Assembly: GCA_944320595.1 (NCBI GenBank)
Contig: CALUIB010000013.1
Coordinates: forward strand, 1-64,000
Reading direction: 5' to 3'
Source: an uncultured Muribaculaceae bacterium
Lineage (GTDB): Bacteria; Bacteroidota; Bacteroidia; Bacteroidales; Muribaculaceae
Length of the DNA: 64,000 nt
This document shows, one piece after another, positions 44,435-53,198 of this stretch (position 1 is its first letter; each line of letters starts with the position of its first letter). The translations under genes were made by a program, and so were the position numbers. The notes below the pieces were generated by a model. It searched no databases. It saw only the letters and a program-made list of their open reading frames with translations, and was not told the origin of the DNA.

Positions 44435-46531
44435 TTATTCTTCAGGTTTCAGCCACTTGTCGAGCCAGCCGAAGAATTCGCGCTGCCACAGCAGAGCGTT
44501 CTGGGGTTGCAGAATCCAGTGGTTCTCGTCGGGGAAGACGAGCATGCGGGTGGGTACTCCGCGCAGGCGTGCCGCATTGAATGCCATCATGCCTTGCGAG
44601 GCGAGTATGCGGTAGTCTTTTTCGCCCACGGTCACCATGATGGGGGTGTTCCAGTTTTGCACAAACTTGTGGGGCGATGTGGCAAATGTGGCTTGCGCCG
44701 TCTTGTTGTTTTTGTCCCACGGTGCGCCGCCCATGTCCCAGTTGGCAAACCACATTTCTTCGGTCTCAAGGTATTGCGCCTCCATGTTGAAGATGCCGGC
44801 GTGGGCTATGAGCGCGGCAAAGCGGTTGTCGTGGTGTCCTGCGAGCCAGTAAACCGAGAATCCGCCATAGCTTGCGCCCACGGCACCGATGTGGCTGCCA
44901 TCGACGTAGGGTTCCTTCTTCATGTAATCGACCGCGCTCAGGTAGTCTTTCATGTTTTGGCCTCCGTAGTCGCCCGATATTTGCGCGTTCCATTCAGTGC
45001 CGAAGCCGGGCAGGCCGCGGCGGTTGGGGGCGATGACTATGTAGCCCTGCGATGCCATGAGGCGCAGGTTCCAGCGCGATGACCAGAATTGGCTCACGGC
45101 CTGTTGCGGGCCGCCCTGGCAGTAAAGTATGGCAGGGTATTTCTTGGCCGGGTCGAAGTCGGGCGGCAGCACCACCCATGTGGTCATCAGCTTGCCGTCG
45201 GTGGTGGGAACCATGCGTTTTTCCACGGTGACGGGTTTCAGCTGTGCGAGCAAGTCGTCGTTGACGTGCGTGAGCTGGCTTGTCTCGCCATCTTTCGACA
45301 CCGAGAATATTTCGTTGGGCGACAGGTAGGAGTGGCGCATGGTTATCACGCCGCCTGCCACGGGGGCGATGCTTGCGTAGTCGTATTGCCCCGAGGCTAC
45401 GGTGTCAACCTTGTGCGTTTCCACGTTGATGCTGAAGATGGGTTCGCAGCCTTGGAACGGGGCTGTGAAGTAGAGCGATTTCTCGTCGTCGGCCCATGCT
45501 ATGCCGTCAGCGGTGTAATCCCAGTCGGCGGTGAGGTCGGTCTTCTTGCCGCTTGCCATCTCCATCACGAATATGCGGTTCTTGTCGCTTTCATATCCGT
45601 CGTGTTCCATCGACAGCCATGCAAGGTAGTTGCCCGAGCGCGAGAAGGCCGGTGCCGTGTCATACCCCATCATGCCCTCGGTGAGGTTGCGGGTGGTTTT
45701 TGTCGCAAGGTCGTATTGGTAGAGGTCGGAGTTTGTCGATATTGAATATTCCAGCCCCGTCTTTTTGCGGCTCACGTAAACGAGGCTTTTGCCGTCGGGT
45801 GCCCATGCAAACGACTCGATGCCGCCAAACGGTTTCATCGGGGACTCGTAAGGCTCGCCTTCCATTATGTCGGTGCCTTCGCCCACGCGGCCATTGGCAA
45901 AGTCGGCAATGAACGGGTGAGGAATGGTCGATACCCATTCGTCCCAATGCTTGTACATAAGGTCATCGACGATGTGGCAGTTGGCCTTGTCGAGGTCGGG
46001 ATAGGTGTCGGTAACCGTTTTTGCCCATTTCACTTGCGAGATGTATAGCACCTTGCTGCCGTCGGGCGAGAAAAGGAAGCCGTCAACACCTTTCTCCACG
46101 CTTGACACGCATTGGCGGCCTGTGCCGTCGGCATTCATCACGAAGATTTGCATCTTTCCGTTCTCGGGATAAAGGAATGCAATCTTGTTTCCGCCGTCAA
46201 TCCATGCGGCGTTGTATTCCGACTTTGGCGACTGCGTGAGGCGCACGGGGTTGCCGCCGTCGATGTCCATCACCCACAGCTCGGCGTTCGACTTGTTCTG
46301 CTCGATGCTCGTGAATGCCACGCTGTAAAGCACCTTGCTGCCGTCGGGCGAGACTACTGGCGACGACACGCTGCCCAGTGCCATGAGCACTTCGGGGGTG
46401 AGTTTCCCGTCTTGCACCGTCACATCGGGGCGTTCCACGATAACCTCGTCGGCAGCCTTTTCCCCCGTCGTGCAAGCCACTGCCGCCGGGAGCAATAGTA
46501 ATGATGCCATAATAGATTTTGAGATGTTCAT
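44435..46531 (-). CDS. S9 family dipeptidyl-peptidase lipoprotein (DPP5-like)
   Basis: The 698-residue protein begins with a lipoprotein signal ending AAVAC. The first two thirds form a PD40-type beta-propeller (GSKVLYSVAF, FLFSPDGSKVLYIS, FAWAPDGKSLVYVS). The C-terminal alpha/beta-hydrolase domain carries the catalytic Ser in GAVGASYGGFS near residue 553, the Asp in VGEKDYRI and the His in PDENHWIL. Layout and length match DPP5 of Porphyromonas, which removes dipeptides from peptides in the envelope. It is the probable source of dipeptides for asaccharolytic growth; the substrate is inferred only. Confidence 0.9.
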   Translation of the reverse strand: MNISKSIMASLLLLPAAVACTTGEKAADEVIVERPDVTVQDGKLTPEVLMALGSVSSPVVSPDGSKVLYSVAFTSIEQNKSNAELWVMDIDGGNPVRLTQSPKSEYNAAWIDGGNKIAFLYPENGKMQIFVMNADGTGRQCVSSVEKGVDGFLFSPDGSKVLYISQVKWAKTVTDTYPDLDKANCHIVDDLMYKHWDEWVSTIPHPFIADFANGRVGEGTDIMEGEPYESPMKPFGGIESFAWAPDGKSLVYVSRKKTGLEYSISTNSDLYQYDLATKTTRNLTEGMMGYDTAPAFSRSGNYLAWLSMEHDGYESDKNRIFVMEMASGKKTDLTADWDYTADGIAWADDEKSLYFTAPFQGCEPIFSINVETHKVDTVASGQYDYASIAPVAGGVITMRHSYLSPNEIFSVSKDGETSQLTHVNDDLLAQLKPVTVEKRMVPTTDGKLMTTWVVLPPDFDPAKKYPAILYCQGGPQQAVSQFWSSRWNLRLMASQGYIVIAPNRRGLPGFGTEWNAQISGDYGGQNMKDYLSAVDYMKKEPYVDGSHIGAVGASYGGFSVYWLAGHHDNRFAALIAHAGIFNMEAQYLETEEMWFANWDMGGAPWDKNNKTAQATFATSPHKFVQNWNTPIMVTVGEKDYRILASQGMMAFNAARLRGVPTRMLVFPDENHWILQPQNALLWQREFFGWLDKWLKPEE

Positions 46532-46569
46532 AAATTTATTTTTTGTCGTGAATGAAAAATATGATTGTT

Positions 46570-48453
46570 TTATTTCTGAGATTTCTTTCCATCCTTCTTA
46601 TGTGGGTTCTTTCCGCGTGGCTGCCGGCTTGAAGTTCCGAACAGGGTGGCGGCAAGGTCGCGGCGGCCAAGGCGGCACAGCGAATTGTAGATGTCGTGGC
46701 GGTACTGGGGTTCATACCAGAAGAAGTATTTGCGCTGAGCCAGCTTTTCCTCGCGCGTGGTGGTGGTGAACACGCGTTCGAGCGTGTAGGGGTTGTAGCC
46801 GGTGTAGTACATCTCGGTTGAGACTGTCATGGGGGTGGGCGTGAAATCCTGCACCTGTTCAAGGTGGAAGTGCAGACGCTTGGTCTTGACGGCCAGCTCG
46901 GCCATGTCGGCCTCGTGGCAGCCTGGGTGCGACGAGATGAAATACGGGATGAGTTGCAGGCGCAGCTCTTCACGTTCGCACACGGCATCGAAAATGCGCT
47001 TGAACTCCTCGAACAGGCTGAACGGCGGTTTGCGCATCAGCCGTAGTACCGCGTCGGAGGTGTGTTCGGGGGCCACTTTCAGCCTGCCCGAGACGTGGCG
47101 TGTGATGAGTTCCTCGATGTAGCGGCGGTTGGCCGCCGTGCCGCCGTGCATGGCAAGGTCGTAGCGCACGCCGCTGCCTATGAACGACCGCTTTACGCCC
47201 GGCAGGGCATCGACGGCATGGTATATGTCTAAAAGCGGTGCATGGTCGTTGCACAGGTTGGGGCATGGAGCAGGGTGCAGGCACGACGGGCGCACGCAGC
47301 TGCGGCACTTGGCCTGGTCGCGCCCGGCCATACCATACATATTGGCCGAGGGGCCGCCGAGGTCGGAGATGTACCCCTTGAAGTCGGCCATTTCGGTCAC
47401 TTGCCGCGCCTCGCGCAATATCGACTGCTTGCTGCGCGAGGCAATGAACTTGCCCTGGTGGGCCGAGATGGTGCAGAATGCGCAGCCGCCGAAACAGCCA
47501 CGGTGCATATTCACCGAGTGGCGTATCATCTCGTAGGCTGGTATGCGCTTGCCGTTGTAGCGAGGGTGCGGTAGCCGGGTGTATGGCAGGTCGAACGAGG
47601 CATCTATTTCCTCGGTGGTCATGGGTGGATTGGTGCGGTTCACCTTCACTGCCACATTGCCTGTGCGCTGCCACACGTCGCGCCCGTGGTAGCGGTTGGA
47701 TTCCACCTCTATGTGCTTGAAGTTCTCGGCATGGAGGCGTTTGTCGGCAAGGGCTTCTTCGTAGCTGTGCAGCGTGAAGTGCGTGTCGCTTTCGCGCCCG
47801 GTGGGCATTGCTTCCGTCGGCATCAGGAGGGCAGTTTGCGGAATGCATGTGAGTTCCTTGATGCTTTTCCCGGCGGCGAGCGCATCGGCAACCTCCACCA
47901 CGGGCTTTTCGCCCATACCATATATTAGCAAGTCGGCCTTGCAGTCGAGCAGTATCGACGGGCGCAGGCAGTCTTGCCAATAGTCGTAGTGGGCGAGCCG
48001 GCGCAACGATGCCTCGATGCCGCCTGCTACTATCGGCACATCGGGATAAATGCGGCGCAGAATTTCGGAGTAAACAATGGTGGGGTAGTCGGGGCGTAGC
48101 CCTGCCCGTCCGCCGGGCGAGTAGGCATCGTCGCTGCGACGGCGGCGGTTGGCGGTGTAATGGTTCACCATCGAGTCCATGGCTCCGGCCGAGATGCCGA
48201 AGAACAGCCGTGGGCGGCCCAGCTTGCGGAAGTCGCGCAAGTCGTCCTGCCAGCCGGGCTGCGGCACTATTGCCACGCGGTAGCCGTGGGCTTCGAGTAC
48301 GCGGCCTATGACCGCCGCTCCCATCGACGGGTGGTCGATGTAGGCGTCGCCCGAGAACAGTATCACGTCGATGTAGTCCCACCCAAGGTGTTCCACCTCC
48401 TTCCGGGTGGTGGGCAGCCATTGACCTTGTATTTTGTTGCTTTGGTTTGCCAT
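46570..48453 (-). CDS. YgiQ family radical SAM protein
   Basis: The 627-residue protein has the UPF0313/YgiQ plan: an N-terminal cobalamin-like domain (YIDVILFSGDAYIDHPSMGAAVIGR), the radical SAM cluster motif HRGCFGGCAFCTIS, the second Cys-rich region CRSCVRPSCLHPAPCPNLCNDH and a basic C-terminus. The reaction is unknown. The start was placed at the ATG 48453, seven bases after uvrB ends, because the longer frame begins with TTG inside uvrB. The two genes are probably cotranscribed. The basic tail (KNPHKKDGKKSQK) may contact nucleic acid. Confidence 0.93.
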   Translation of the reverse strand: MANQSNKIQGQWLPTTRKEVEHLGWDYIDVILFSGDAYIDHPSMGAAVIGRVLEAHGYRVAIVPQPGWQDDLRDFRKLGRPRLFFGISAGAMDSMVNHYTANRRRRSDDAYSPGGRAGLRPDYPTIVYSEILRRIYPDVPIVAGGIEASLRRLAHYDYWQDCLRPSILLDCKADLLIYGMGEKPVVEVADALAAGKSIKELTCIPQTALLMPTEAMPTGRESDTHFTLHSYEEALADKRLHAENFKHIEVESNRYHGRDVWQRTGNVAVKVNRTNPPMTTEEIDASFDLPYTRLPHPRYNGKRIPAYEMIRHSVNMHRGCFGGCAFCTISAHQGKFIASRSKQSILREARQVTEMADFKGYISDLGGPSANMYGMAGRDQAKCRSCVRPSCLHPAPCPNLCNDHAPLLDIYHAVDALPGVKRSFIGSGVRYDLAMHGGTAANRRYIEELITRHVSGRLKVAPEHTSDAVLRLMRKPPFSLFEEFKRIFDAVCEREELRLQLIPYFISSHPGCHEADMAELAVKTKRLHFHLEQVQDFTPTPMTVSTEMYYTGYNPYTLERVFTTTTREEKLAQRKYFFWYEPQYRHDIYNSLCRLGRRDLAATLFGTSSRQPRGKNPHKKDGKKSQK

Positions 48454-48460
48454 TGTGTGG

Positions 48461-50578
48461 TTACTTTTGTGGTTTGCCAAGGCGGGCTTCTATTTCAAGC
48501 AGCTGGTCGCGCAGCTGTGCGGCCTCGATGAAGTCCATGCGCTTTGCCGCAGCCACCATGTCGGCTCGCAGGCGGTCGGCCGCCTTCTGCAAGTCGTCGC
48601 GGCTCATGTATTTCACCACAGGGTCGGCTGCCAGTCCGGCACCGGGCGAAAATTCGGCCTCGCATTGGCGCATTATCTCGTCGGGCAGCTGCTGCTTGCC
48701 GCGCGTGTATTCATATTTCTTGCCCCCCTTGCCGGCCTTGCTGCGGGCGGCGCGGTTGTCGTTGTCGATGTCGGCCTCGTCAACCTCCTTGCCTATAATC
48801 AGGTTCCGGGCCTTGATGATGGCCTGCGGCGTGATTCCGTGCTGCTCGTTGTACTTTAGCTGGGCCGTGCGGCGGCGTTCGGTCTCGTCGATGGTTCTCC
48901 GCATGGAGTCGGTAATCTTGTCGGCATACATGATTACGAGGCCGTTCAAGTTGCGGGCGGCGCGGCCTGCCATCTGCGTGAGCGAGCGGTGCGAGCGCAA
49001 GAAACCCTCCTTGTCGGCATCGATGATAGCCATGAGCGACACTTCGGGCAGGTCGAGCCCCTCGCGCAGCAGGTTCACGCCAATGAGCACGTCGATGCTG
49101 CCTGCACGCAAGTCGTCGAGTATCTTTATGCGGTCCATTGTCTCCACGTCGCTGTGCATGTAGGCGCAATTTATGTCGAGCTTGGCAAGGTAGGCGGCAA
49201 GCTCCTCGGCCATTCGCTTGGTGAGTGTGGAGACGAGTGTGCGCTCGCCAGTCTCGATGCGTTTCTGAATTTCTTCGATGAGGTCGTCGATTTGCCCCTT
49301 CGACGGGCGCACCGAAATGACCGGGTCGAGCAGCCCAGTGGGGCGTATTATCTGCTCGGTCACCACGCCTTCGGCCTTTGCCAGCTCGTAATCGTCGGGC
49401 GTGGCGCTCACGTATATCGTCTGGTGCGTTAGTGCCTCGAACTCCTCGAACCGCAACGGGCGGTTGTCGGCGGCAGCTTGCAGGCGGAAACCGTAGTTTA
49501 TCAAGTTGGCCTTGCGCGACTGGTCGCCGCCATACATGGCGCGGATTTGCGGGATGGTCACATGGCTCTCGTCGATGATTGTCAGGAAGTCCTGTGGAAA
49601 ATAGTCGAGCAGGCAGAATGGGCGGGTACCCGGGCTGCGGCCGTCGAAGTACCGCGAATAGTTCTCGATGCCGCTGCAATATCCCATTTCGCGTATCATC
49701 TCTATGTCATACGTCACACGTTCCTTCAGCCGCCGGGCCTCGGCAAGGCGGCCCTCCTTGTTGAACATATCCACCTCGGTGCCAAGGTCGAGCTCGATTT
49801 GCGCCAGTGCCTGAGCCATACGGTTCTTCGATGTAACGAATATGTTGGCCGGGTAAATGTTGAACTCCTCCACACTTTCCTGCGGCAGCTGCGAGATGGG
49901 GTCGAGCACTTGTATCGACTCGATTTCGTTCCCCCAAAATATCACGCGTACCATAATCTCTTCGTAGGCCAGCGACACATCCACCGTGTCGCCTTTCACG
50001 CGGAACGTGCCACGTTCGGGGGTGACCTCGTTGCGCGAATACAGCGTGGCCACCAATGTGCGCAGGAACTCATCGCGCCCCACGTTCATGCCCCGGGCTA
50101 TGTGTATCATGTTTTGCCCAAACTCGTCGGGGTTGCCCATGCCGTAAAGGCACGATACCGACGATACCACCACGATGTCGCGGCGGCCAGAGAGCAACGC
50201 AGTTGTCGTAGCCAGCCGCAGGCGGTCGATTTCGTCGTTTATCATCAAGTCCTTTTCGATATACTTGTCCGATGCCGGTATGTATGCCTCGGGCTGGTAG
50301 TAGTCGTAATATGACACGAAGTAATGTACCGAGTTTTCGGGGAAAAACGCCTTGAACTCCGAGTAAAGCTGTGCGGCGAGCGTCTTGTTGTGCGACAGCA
50401 CCAGTGTGGGGCGTTTCACTGCGGCAATCACGTTGGCCATGGTGAACGTCTTTCCCGAGCCGGTCACGCCCAGTAGCACTTGGTAGGGGGTGCCGTTATT
50501 CACTCCCTCCGAAAGTTCGCGTATGGCATTGGGCTGGTCGCCGGTGGGCTTGTAGTCGGAATGTAGCTTGAAATCCAT
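48461..50578 (-). CDS. uvrB: Excinuclease ABC subunit UvrB
   Basis: UvrB verifies DNA lesions in nucleotide excision repair with UvrA and UvrC. At 705 residues it is close to the normal length. Walker A GVTGSGKT, the beta-hairpin YYDYYQPEAYIP, DEAH-like IIDESH, the helicase motif GRAARN and the C-terminal UVR motif (DFIEAAQLRDQLLEIEARLG) are all there. The start was set at the ATG 50578 (MDFKLHSDYKPTGDQ), which matches the family N-terminus, not the ATG at 50599. It is the first gene of a uvrB-ygiQ unit. Confidence 0.97.
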   Translation of the reverse strand: MDFKLHSDYKPTGDQPNAIRELSEGVNNGTPYQVLLGVTGSGKTFTMANVIAAVKRPTLVLSHNKTLAAQLYSEFKAFFPENSVHYFVSYYDYYQPEAYIPASDKYIEKDLMINDEIDRLRLATTTALLSGRRDIVVVSSVSCLYGMGNPDEFGQNMIHIARGMNVGRDEFLRTLVATLYSRNEVTPERGTFRVKGDTVDVSLAYEEIMVRVIFWGNEIESIQVLDPISQLPQESVEEFNIYPANIFVTSKNRMAQALAQIELDLGTEVDMFNKEGRLAEARRLKERVTYDIEMIREMGYCSGIENYSRYFDGRSPGTRPFCLLDYFPQDFLTIIDESHVTIPQIRAMYGGDQSRKANLINYGFRLQAAADNRPLRFEEFEALTHQTIYVSATPDDYELAKAEGVVTEQIIRPTGLLDPVISVRPSKGQIDDLIEEIQKRIETGERTLVSTLTKRMAEELAAYLAKLDINCAYMHSDVETMDRIKILDDLRAGSIDVLIGVNLLREGLDLPEVSLMAIIDADKEGFLRSHRSLTQMAGRAARNLNGLVIMYADKITDSMRRTIDETERRRTAQLKYNEQHGITPQAIIKARNLIIGKEVDEADIDNDNRAARSKAGKGGKKYEYTRGKQQLPDEIMRQCEAEFSPGAGLAADPVVKYMSRDDLQKAADRLRADMVAAAKRMDFIEAAQLRDQLLEIEARLGKPQK

Positions 50579-50733
50579 TTTCCTGAACAAATTACACATT
50601 CAGCCCACAAAGTTACGAAGATGCTGCTTAAATTTTGTGATATTTGGAATTTTTAAACACCCACTTGTATCTTTCGGCGTACCTCGTTTTCCCCCTCCCT
50701 GCTCAGAAAGCCCGGGTCGATGCGTATGCGTCG

Positions 50734-51396
50734 TCATAAGTTTTTCCCCAGCAGGTAGGCTTGCCGTGGGTAGTCGGTATTGCGTACCGAACCGGCCGTC
50801 CACACGCCACGAGCCACCACTTCGCCCACGCTGGTCCAGCCCAAGTAGCGGAGCAGGGTGTGGTAGTGCAGCAGCATGGGCTGTGCCTCGTCGGTCGCAG
50901 TGTCGGCGTATGTCATCAGGAAAGCGGCCTTTTTTTGTGCGCCCTTTATTTGCTCGTTGATGGCGTAGAAACGGTTGATTACGCATTTCATCTGTGTCGA
51001 GATGCCGAAGTAGTACATCGGCGTGGCGAATACCACCATGTCGGCCTCGATGAGCCGCGGTCGCAGTTGCAGGAAGTCGTCGTTTAATATGCAGTCGCCG
51101 TTCATGCCGCAGCGGTTGCACGCGCGGCACGGTTCCACGTGCTTGAAAGCGCAGTCGAAACGGAACACCTCGTGCCCTTGTTCCTGTGCGCCTTTTATGA
51201 ACTCGTCGGCAAGGTATGCCGAATTTCCATTTTTGCGGGGGCTGCCCGTCAATACTACTATCTTCATTGCTGTCTTGTTTCGTTGGTTGTTGTCGTTTTG
51301 TTCGCCGCCAGCCAGTGCATGCATTATTCCGCCGCCGGCCAGTGCCGCACCCAGTGTGACGAAGACTGATTTCTTCAAGAAGTCGCGCCGTTCCAT
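50734..51396 (-). CDS. Flavodoxin-family FMN reductase with Tat-like signal
   Basis: The 220-residue protein starts MERRDFLKKSVFVTLGAALAGGG, a twin-arginine-type signal with RRDFLKK and a hydrophobic stretch. The mature domain is an iron-sulphur-flavoprotein/NADPH-dependent FMN reductase: IVVLTGSPRKNGNS (FMN loop), CRACNRCGMNGDC (four Cys, possibly a cluster or zinc site) and ATPMYYFGISTQMKCVINRF. Export of such a flavoprotein is unusual, since relatives are cytoplasmic. It follows the cyclophilin-like gene by 24 bases and is probably in one transcript with it. Confidence 0.88.
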   Translation of the reverse strand: MERRDFLKKSVFVTLGAALAGGGIMHALAGGEQNDNNQRNKTAMKIVVLTGSPRKNGNSAYLADEFIKGAQEQGHEVFRFDCAFKHVEPCRACNRCGMNGDCILNDDFLQLRPRLIEADMVVFATPMYYFGISTQMKCVINRFYAINEQIKGAQKKAAFLMTYADTATDEAQPMLLHYHTLLRYLGWTSVGEVVARGVWTAGSVRNTDYPRQAYLLGKNL

Positions 51397-51420
51397 GTGG
51401 CAGTTGTTTTTGTGAAGAGG

Positions 51421-51903
51421 CTAGAGCGAGATGGTGACGGTGACGTAGCCTTTGCCGAGTGCCGATTTAAGTTCGGCCTGCGTGGCTCCGTCGATTTTGC
51501 CCAGCCGGGTGAGGTCCCAGGAGTTGTTGTCGTAGTAAATCACGAAATACCGTCCTTGATAAAGAATCAAGTCGCCCGGGCCGGTTGTGGTGGGTTTGTC
51601 GTTGCGTGGGAGCGTGCGGCCTATCGGGCCAACCTTTTCCATGTTGGCATAGTCTTCCATGTCGATTGTTACAGGGCCTTTTTCAAGCAGTTCTATCAGT
51701 GCTTGCGTCGATGAATTGTCAACCAGTGTGGCAGTAAATGTCTTTCCGCCATTCACGGTGAGTTTTATTACATTGGTTTCCATATAGTTGCTTGTTTTGT
51801 GTTCAGGGGTCGATGCCTGTGCGACCAGCACCGCCAAGGCAATGAGCAGCGTGGGCAAGATATGTTTATTGCGTCGGCAGGTATTGTTTCTTGGTGTTTG
51901 CAT
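51421..51903 (-). CDS. Exported cyclophilin-like fold protein
   Basis: The 160-residue protein has an N-terminal hydrophobic segment (HILPTLLIALAVLVAQAS) that acts as a signal peptide. The mature domain (KLTVNGGKTFTATLVDNSSTQALIELL... YANMEKVGPIGRTLPRND ... GDLILYQGRYFVIYYDNNSW) matches the cyclophilin-like family often encoded beside flavodoxin and carboxymuconolactone-type genes. No prolyl isomerase activity is shown for the family. It is first of a two-gene transcript with its own -7 box at 52002-52009. Confidence 0.85.
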   Translation of the reverse strand: MQTPRNNTCRRNKHILPTLLIALAVLVAQASTPEHKTSNYMETNVIKLTVNGGKTFTATLVDNSSTQALIELLEKGPVTIDMEDYANMEKVGPIGRTLPRNDKPTTTGPGDLILYQGRYFVIYYDNNSWDLTRLGKIDGATQAELKSALGKGYVTVTISL

Positions 51904-52001
51904 TACGGTTTCGGTGTCGTGTTGAGGAGGGGATTTTCCCGTGTACTGGCGGTTGCGGGCAGTGGATGTTCCCAGTTACAAAAGTTGGCAACGCCTACGT
52001 C

Positions 52002-52009
52002 CAAAGGTA
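52002..52009 (-). promoter_or_regulatory. Candidate -7 element of the cyclophilin-flavoprotein operon
   Basis: On the minus strand, TACCTTTG (plus-strand CAAAGGTA), about 100 bases before the cyclophilin start. A TTTG is only 16 bases farther upstream (52026-52029), shorter than ideal. Confidence 0.45.
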
Positions 52010-52042
52010 GAACCACGATTACCGCCAAATTACAGGAAAAGA

Positions 52043-52070
52043 AGCGGCAGGGTTGTTGCGCCTTGCCGCT
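52043..52070 (-). terminator. Terminator of the decarboxylase/cupin gene
   Basis: On the minus strand AGCGGCAAGG pairs with CCCTGCCGCT (one mismatch), followed by TCTTTTC, 21 bases after the stop codon at 52091. Confidence 0.65.
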
Positions 52071-52090
52071 TTCCTTTGCGTGTATGCGTG

Positions 52091-52930
52091 TTATTTCCCG
52101 AGTTGGTTGTATTCTTCGTCGGTGACTGGTTCGAGCCATTCGTTTGAGGCGTTTTCGCCGGGTATTTCAAATGCCAGGTGGGCAAACCAGCTGTCGGCTG
52201 CTGCTCCATGCCAGTGCTTTACGTTGGCCGGTATGTGGATAACGTCGCCCGGGAGCATCTGTACGGCGGGTTTGCCTTCTTCTTGGTACCAGCCGCGGCC
52301 TGCCACGCACACGAGCATCTGGCCGCCGCCACGTGTGGCATGGTGTATGTGCCAGTTGTTGCGGCAGCGCGGTTCAAAGGTGACGTTGTTGAATGGTATC
52401 TGTTCCGAAGATATTGGCGCGAGGTAGCTGTTGCCGATGAAATATTTGGCGTATGCCGTGTTGGGCTGTCCGATGGGGAAAATCATTTCGCGCTGGAATG
52501 CGGCCATGCCGTTGTCGGCGGTGGCGGTGCTGTCGTCGGCCCACACGTCTTTTGCAAGGCGGAATGCGCCCCATGCGTTAGGCCACCCGGCGTAGAATGC
52601 TATATGGGTGAGGATTTCGGAAATTTCGGTGCGCGTAACGCCGTTTTGCTTGGCAAATTGCAAGTGGTGCGAGAGCGACGAATCGATGATGCCCTTACCT
52701 ATGAGCGTGGCAATGGTGACCATGCTGCGGTCGTGCGGGCTGAGGCCCGGGCGGTTCCACACTTCGCCAAAGAGTACATCATCGTTGAGTTCGGCGAACT
52801 TGGGGGCAAATTCTCCTAACTGCACGTGTCCGGCAGTTTGTGTGATTTTTTCTTGTGCCATAGTTATGAATGGAATATTGAATGTTAAACTGATTATTGC
52901 CAGTAGTGCCAAAGTTGTTTTCATACGCAT
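52091..52930 (-). CDS. Exported carboxymuconolactone decarboxylase-like/cupin fusion protein
   Basis: The protein has about 279 residues with a signal peptide (MRMKTTLALLAIISLTFNIP...). Residues about 50-140 form a carboxymuconolactone/AhpD-like domain (RSMVTIATLIGKG...LTHIAFYAGWPNAW) without the CxxC pair of true AhpD. The C-terminal third is a cupin: HIHHATRGGGQMLVC, GDVIHIPANVKHWHGAA, with His and Glu/Gln ligands for a metal. Such fusions are known in Bacteroidales with unknown substrate. The start at 52930 is one of several nearby ATGs, chosen because it gives a clean signal peptide. A -7 box lies at 52982-52989. Confidence 0.85.
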   Translation of the reverse strand: MRMKTTLALLAIISLTFNIPFITMAQEKITQTAGHVQLGEFAPKFAELNDDVLFGEVWNRPGLSPHDRSMVTIATLIGKGIIDSSLSHHLQFAKQNGVTRTEISEILTHIAFYAGWPNAWGAFRLAKDVWADDSTATADNGMAAFQREMIFPIGQPNTAYAKYFIGNSYLAPISSEQIPFNNVTFEPRCRNNWHIHHATRGGGQMLVCVAGRGWYQEEGKPAVQMLPGDVIHIPANVKHWHGAAADSWFAHLAFEIPGENASNEWLEPVTDEEYNQLGK

Positions 52931-52981
52931 GGTTTGTTTGGTTTGATGGTTATACATATCGGGTTCCGTTTTTTCGTATTG

Positions 52982-52989
52982 CAAAAATA
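52982..52989 (-). promoter_or_regulatory. Candidate -7 element of the decarboxylase/cupin gene
   Basis: On the minus strand, TATTTTTG (plus-strand CAAAAATA). It would give a leader of about 45 bases to the start at 52930. No convincing -33 TTTG is seen. Confidence 0.45.
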
Positions 52990-53150
52990 GCGGCAAGGCG
53001 GTTCCCATTGCTTAACCATATTACTGAAAATAATATCAAAATTACAGATGGCTCAAGATTATGATGTATATATTATGGCGTGCTGTCTTGTTTACGACAG
53101 AATGTCTTCATTTTTGAGGAATTGGAACAATCCGATAAAGACAATATCCA

Positions 53151-53190
53151 TATTCTAAATTTACTGCAAATTTGCAGTAAATTTAGAATA
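53151..53190. repeat. Perfect 40-base palindrome downstream of the GH20 gene
   Basis: TATTCTAAATTTACTGCAAA is followed directly by its exact reverse complement, 8 bases after the GH20 stop. It is AT-rich with no T-run on the GH20 side, so it is not a classical terminator. It may be an operator-like element, a mobile-element scar or an mRNA-stabilising hairpin. Confidence 0.85.
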
Positions 53191-53198
53191 GGCGGCGG

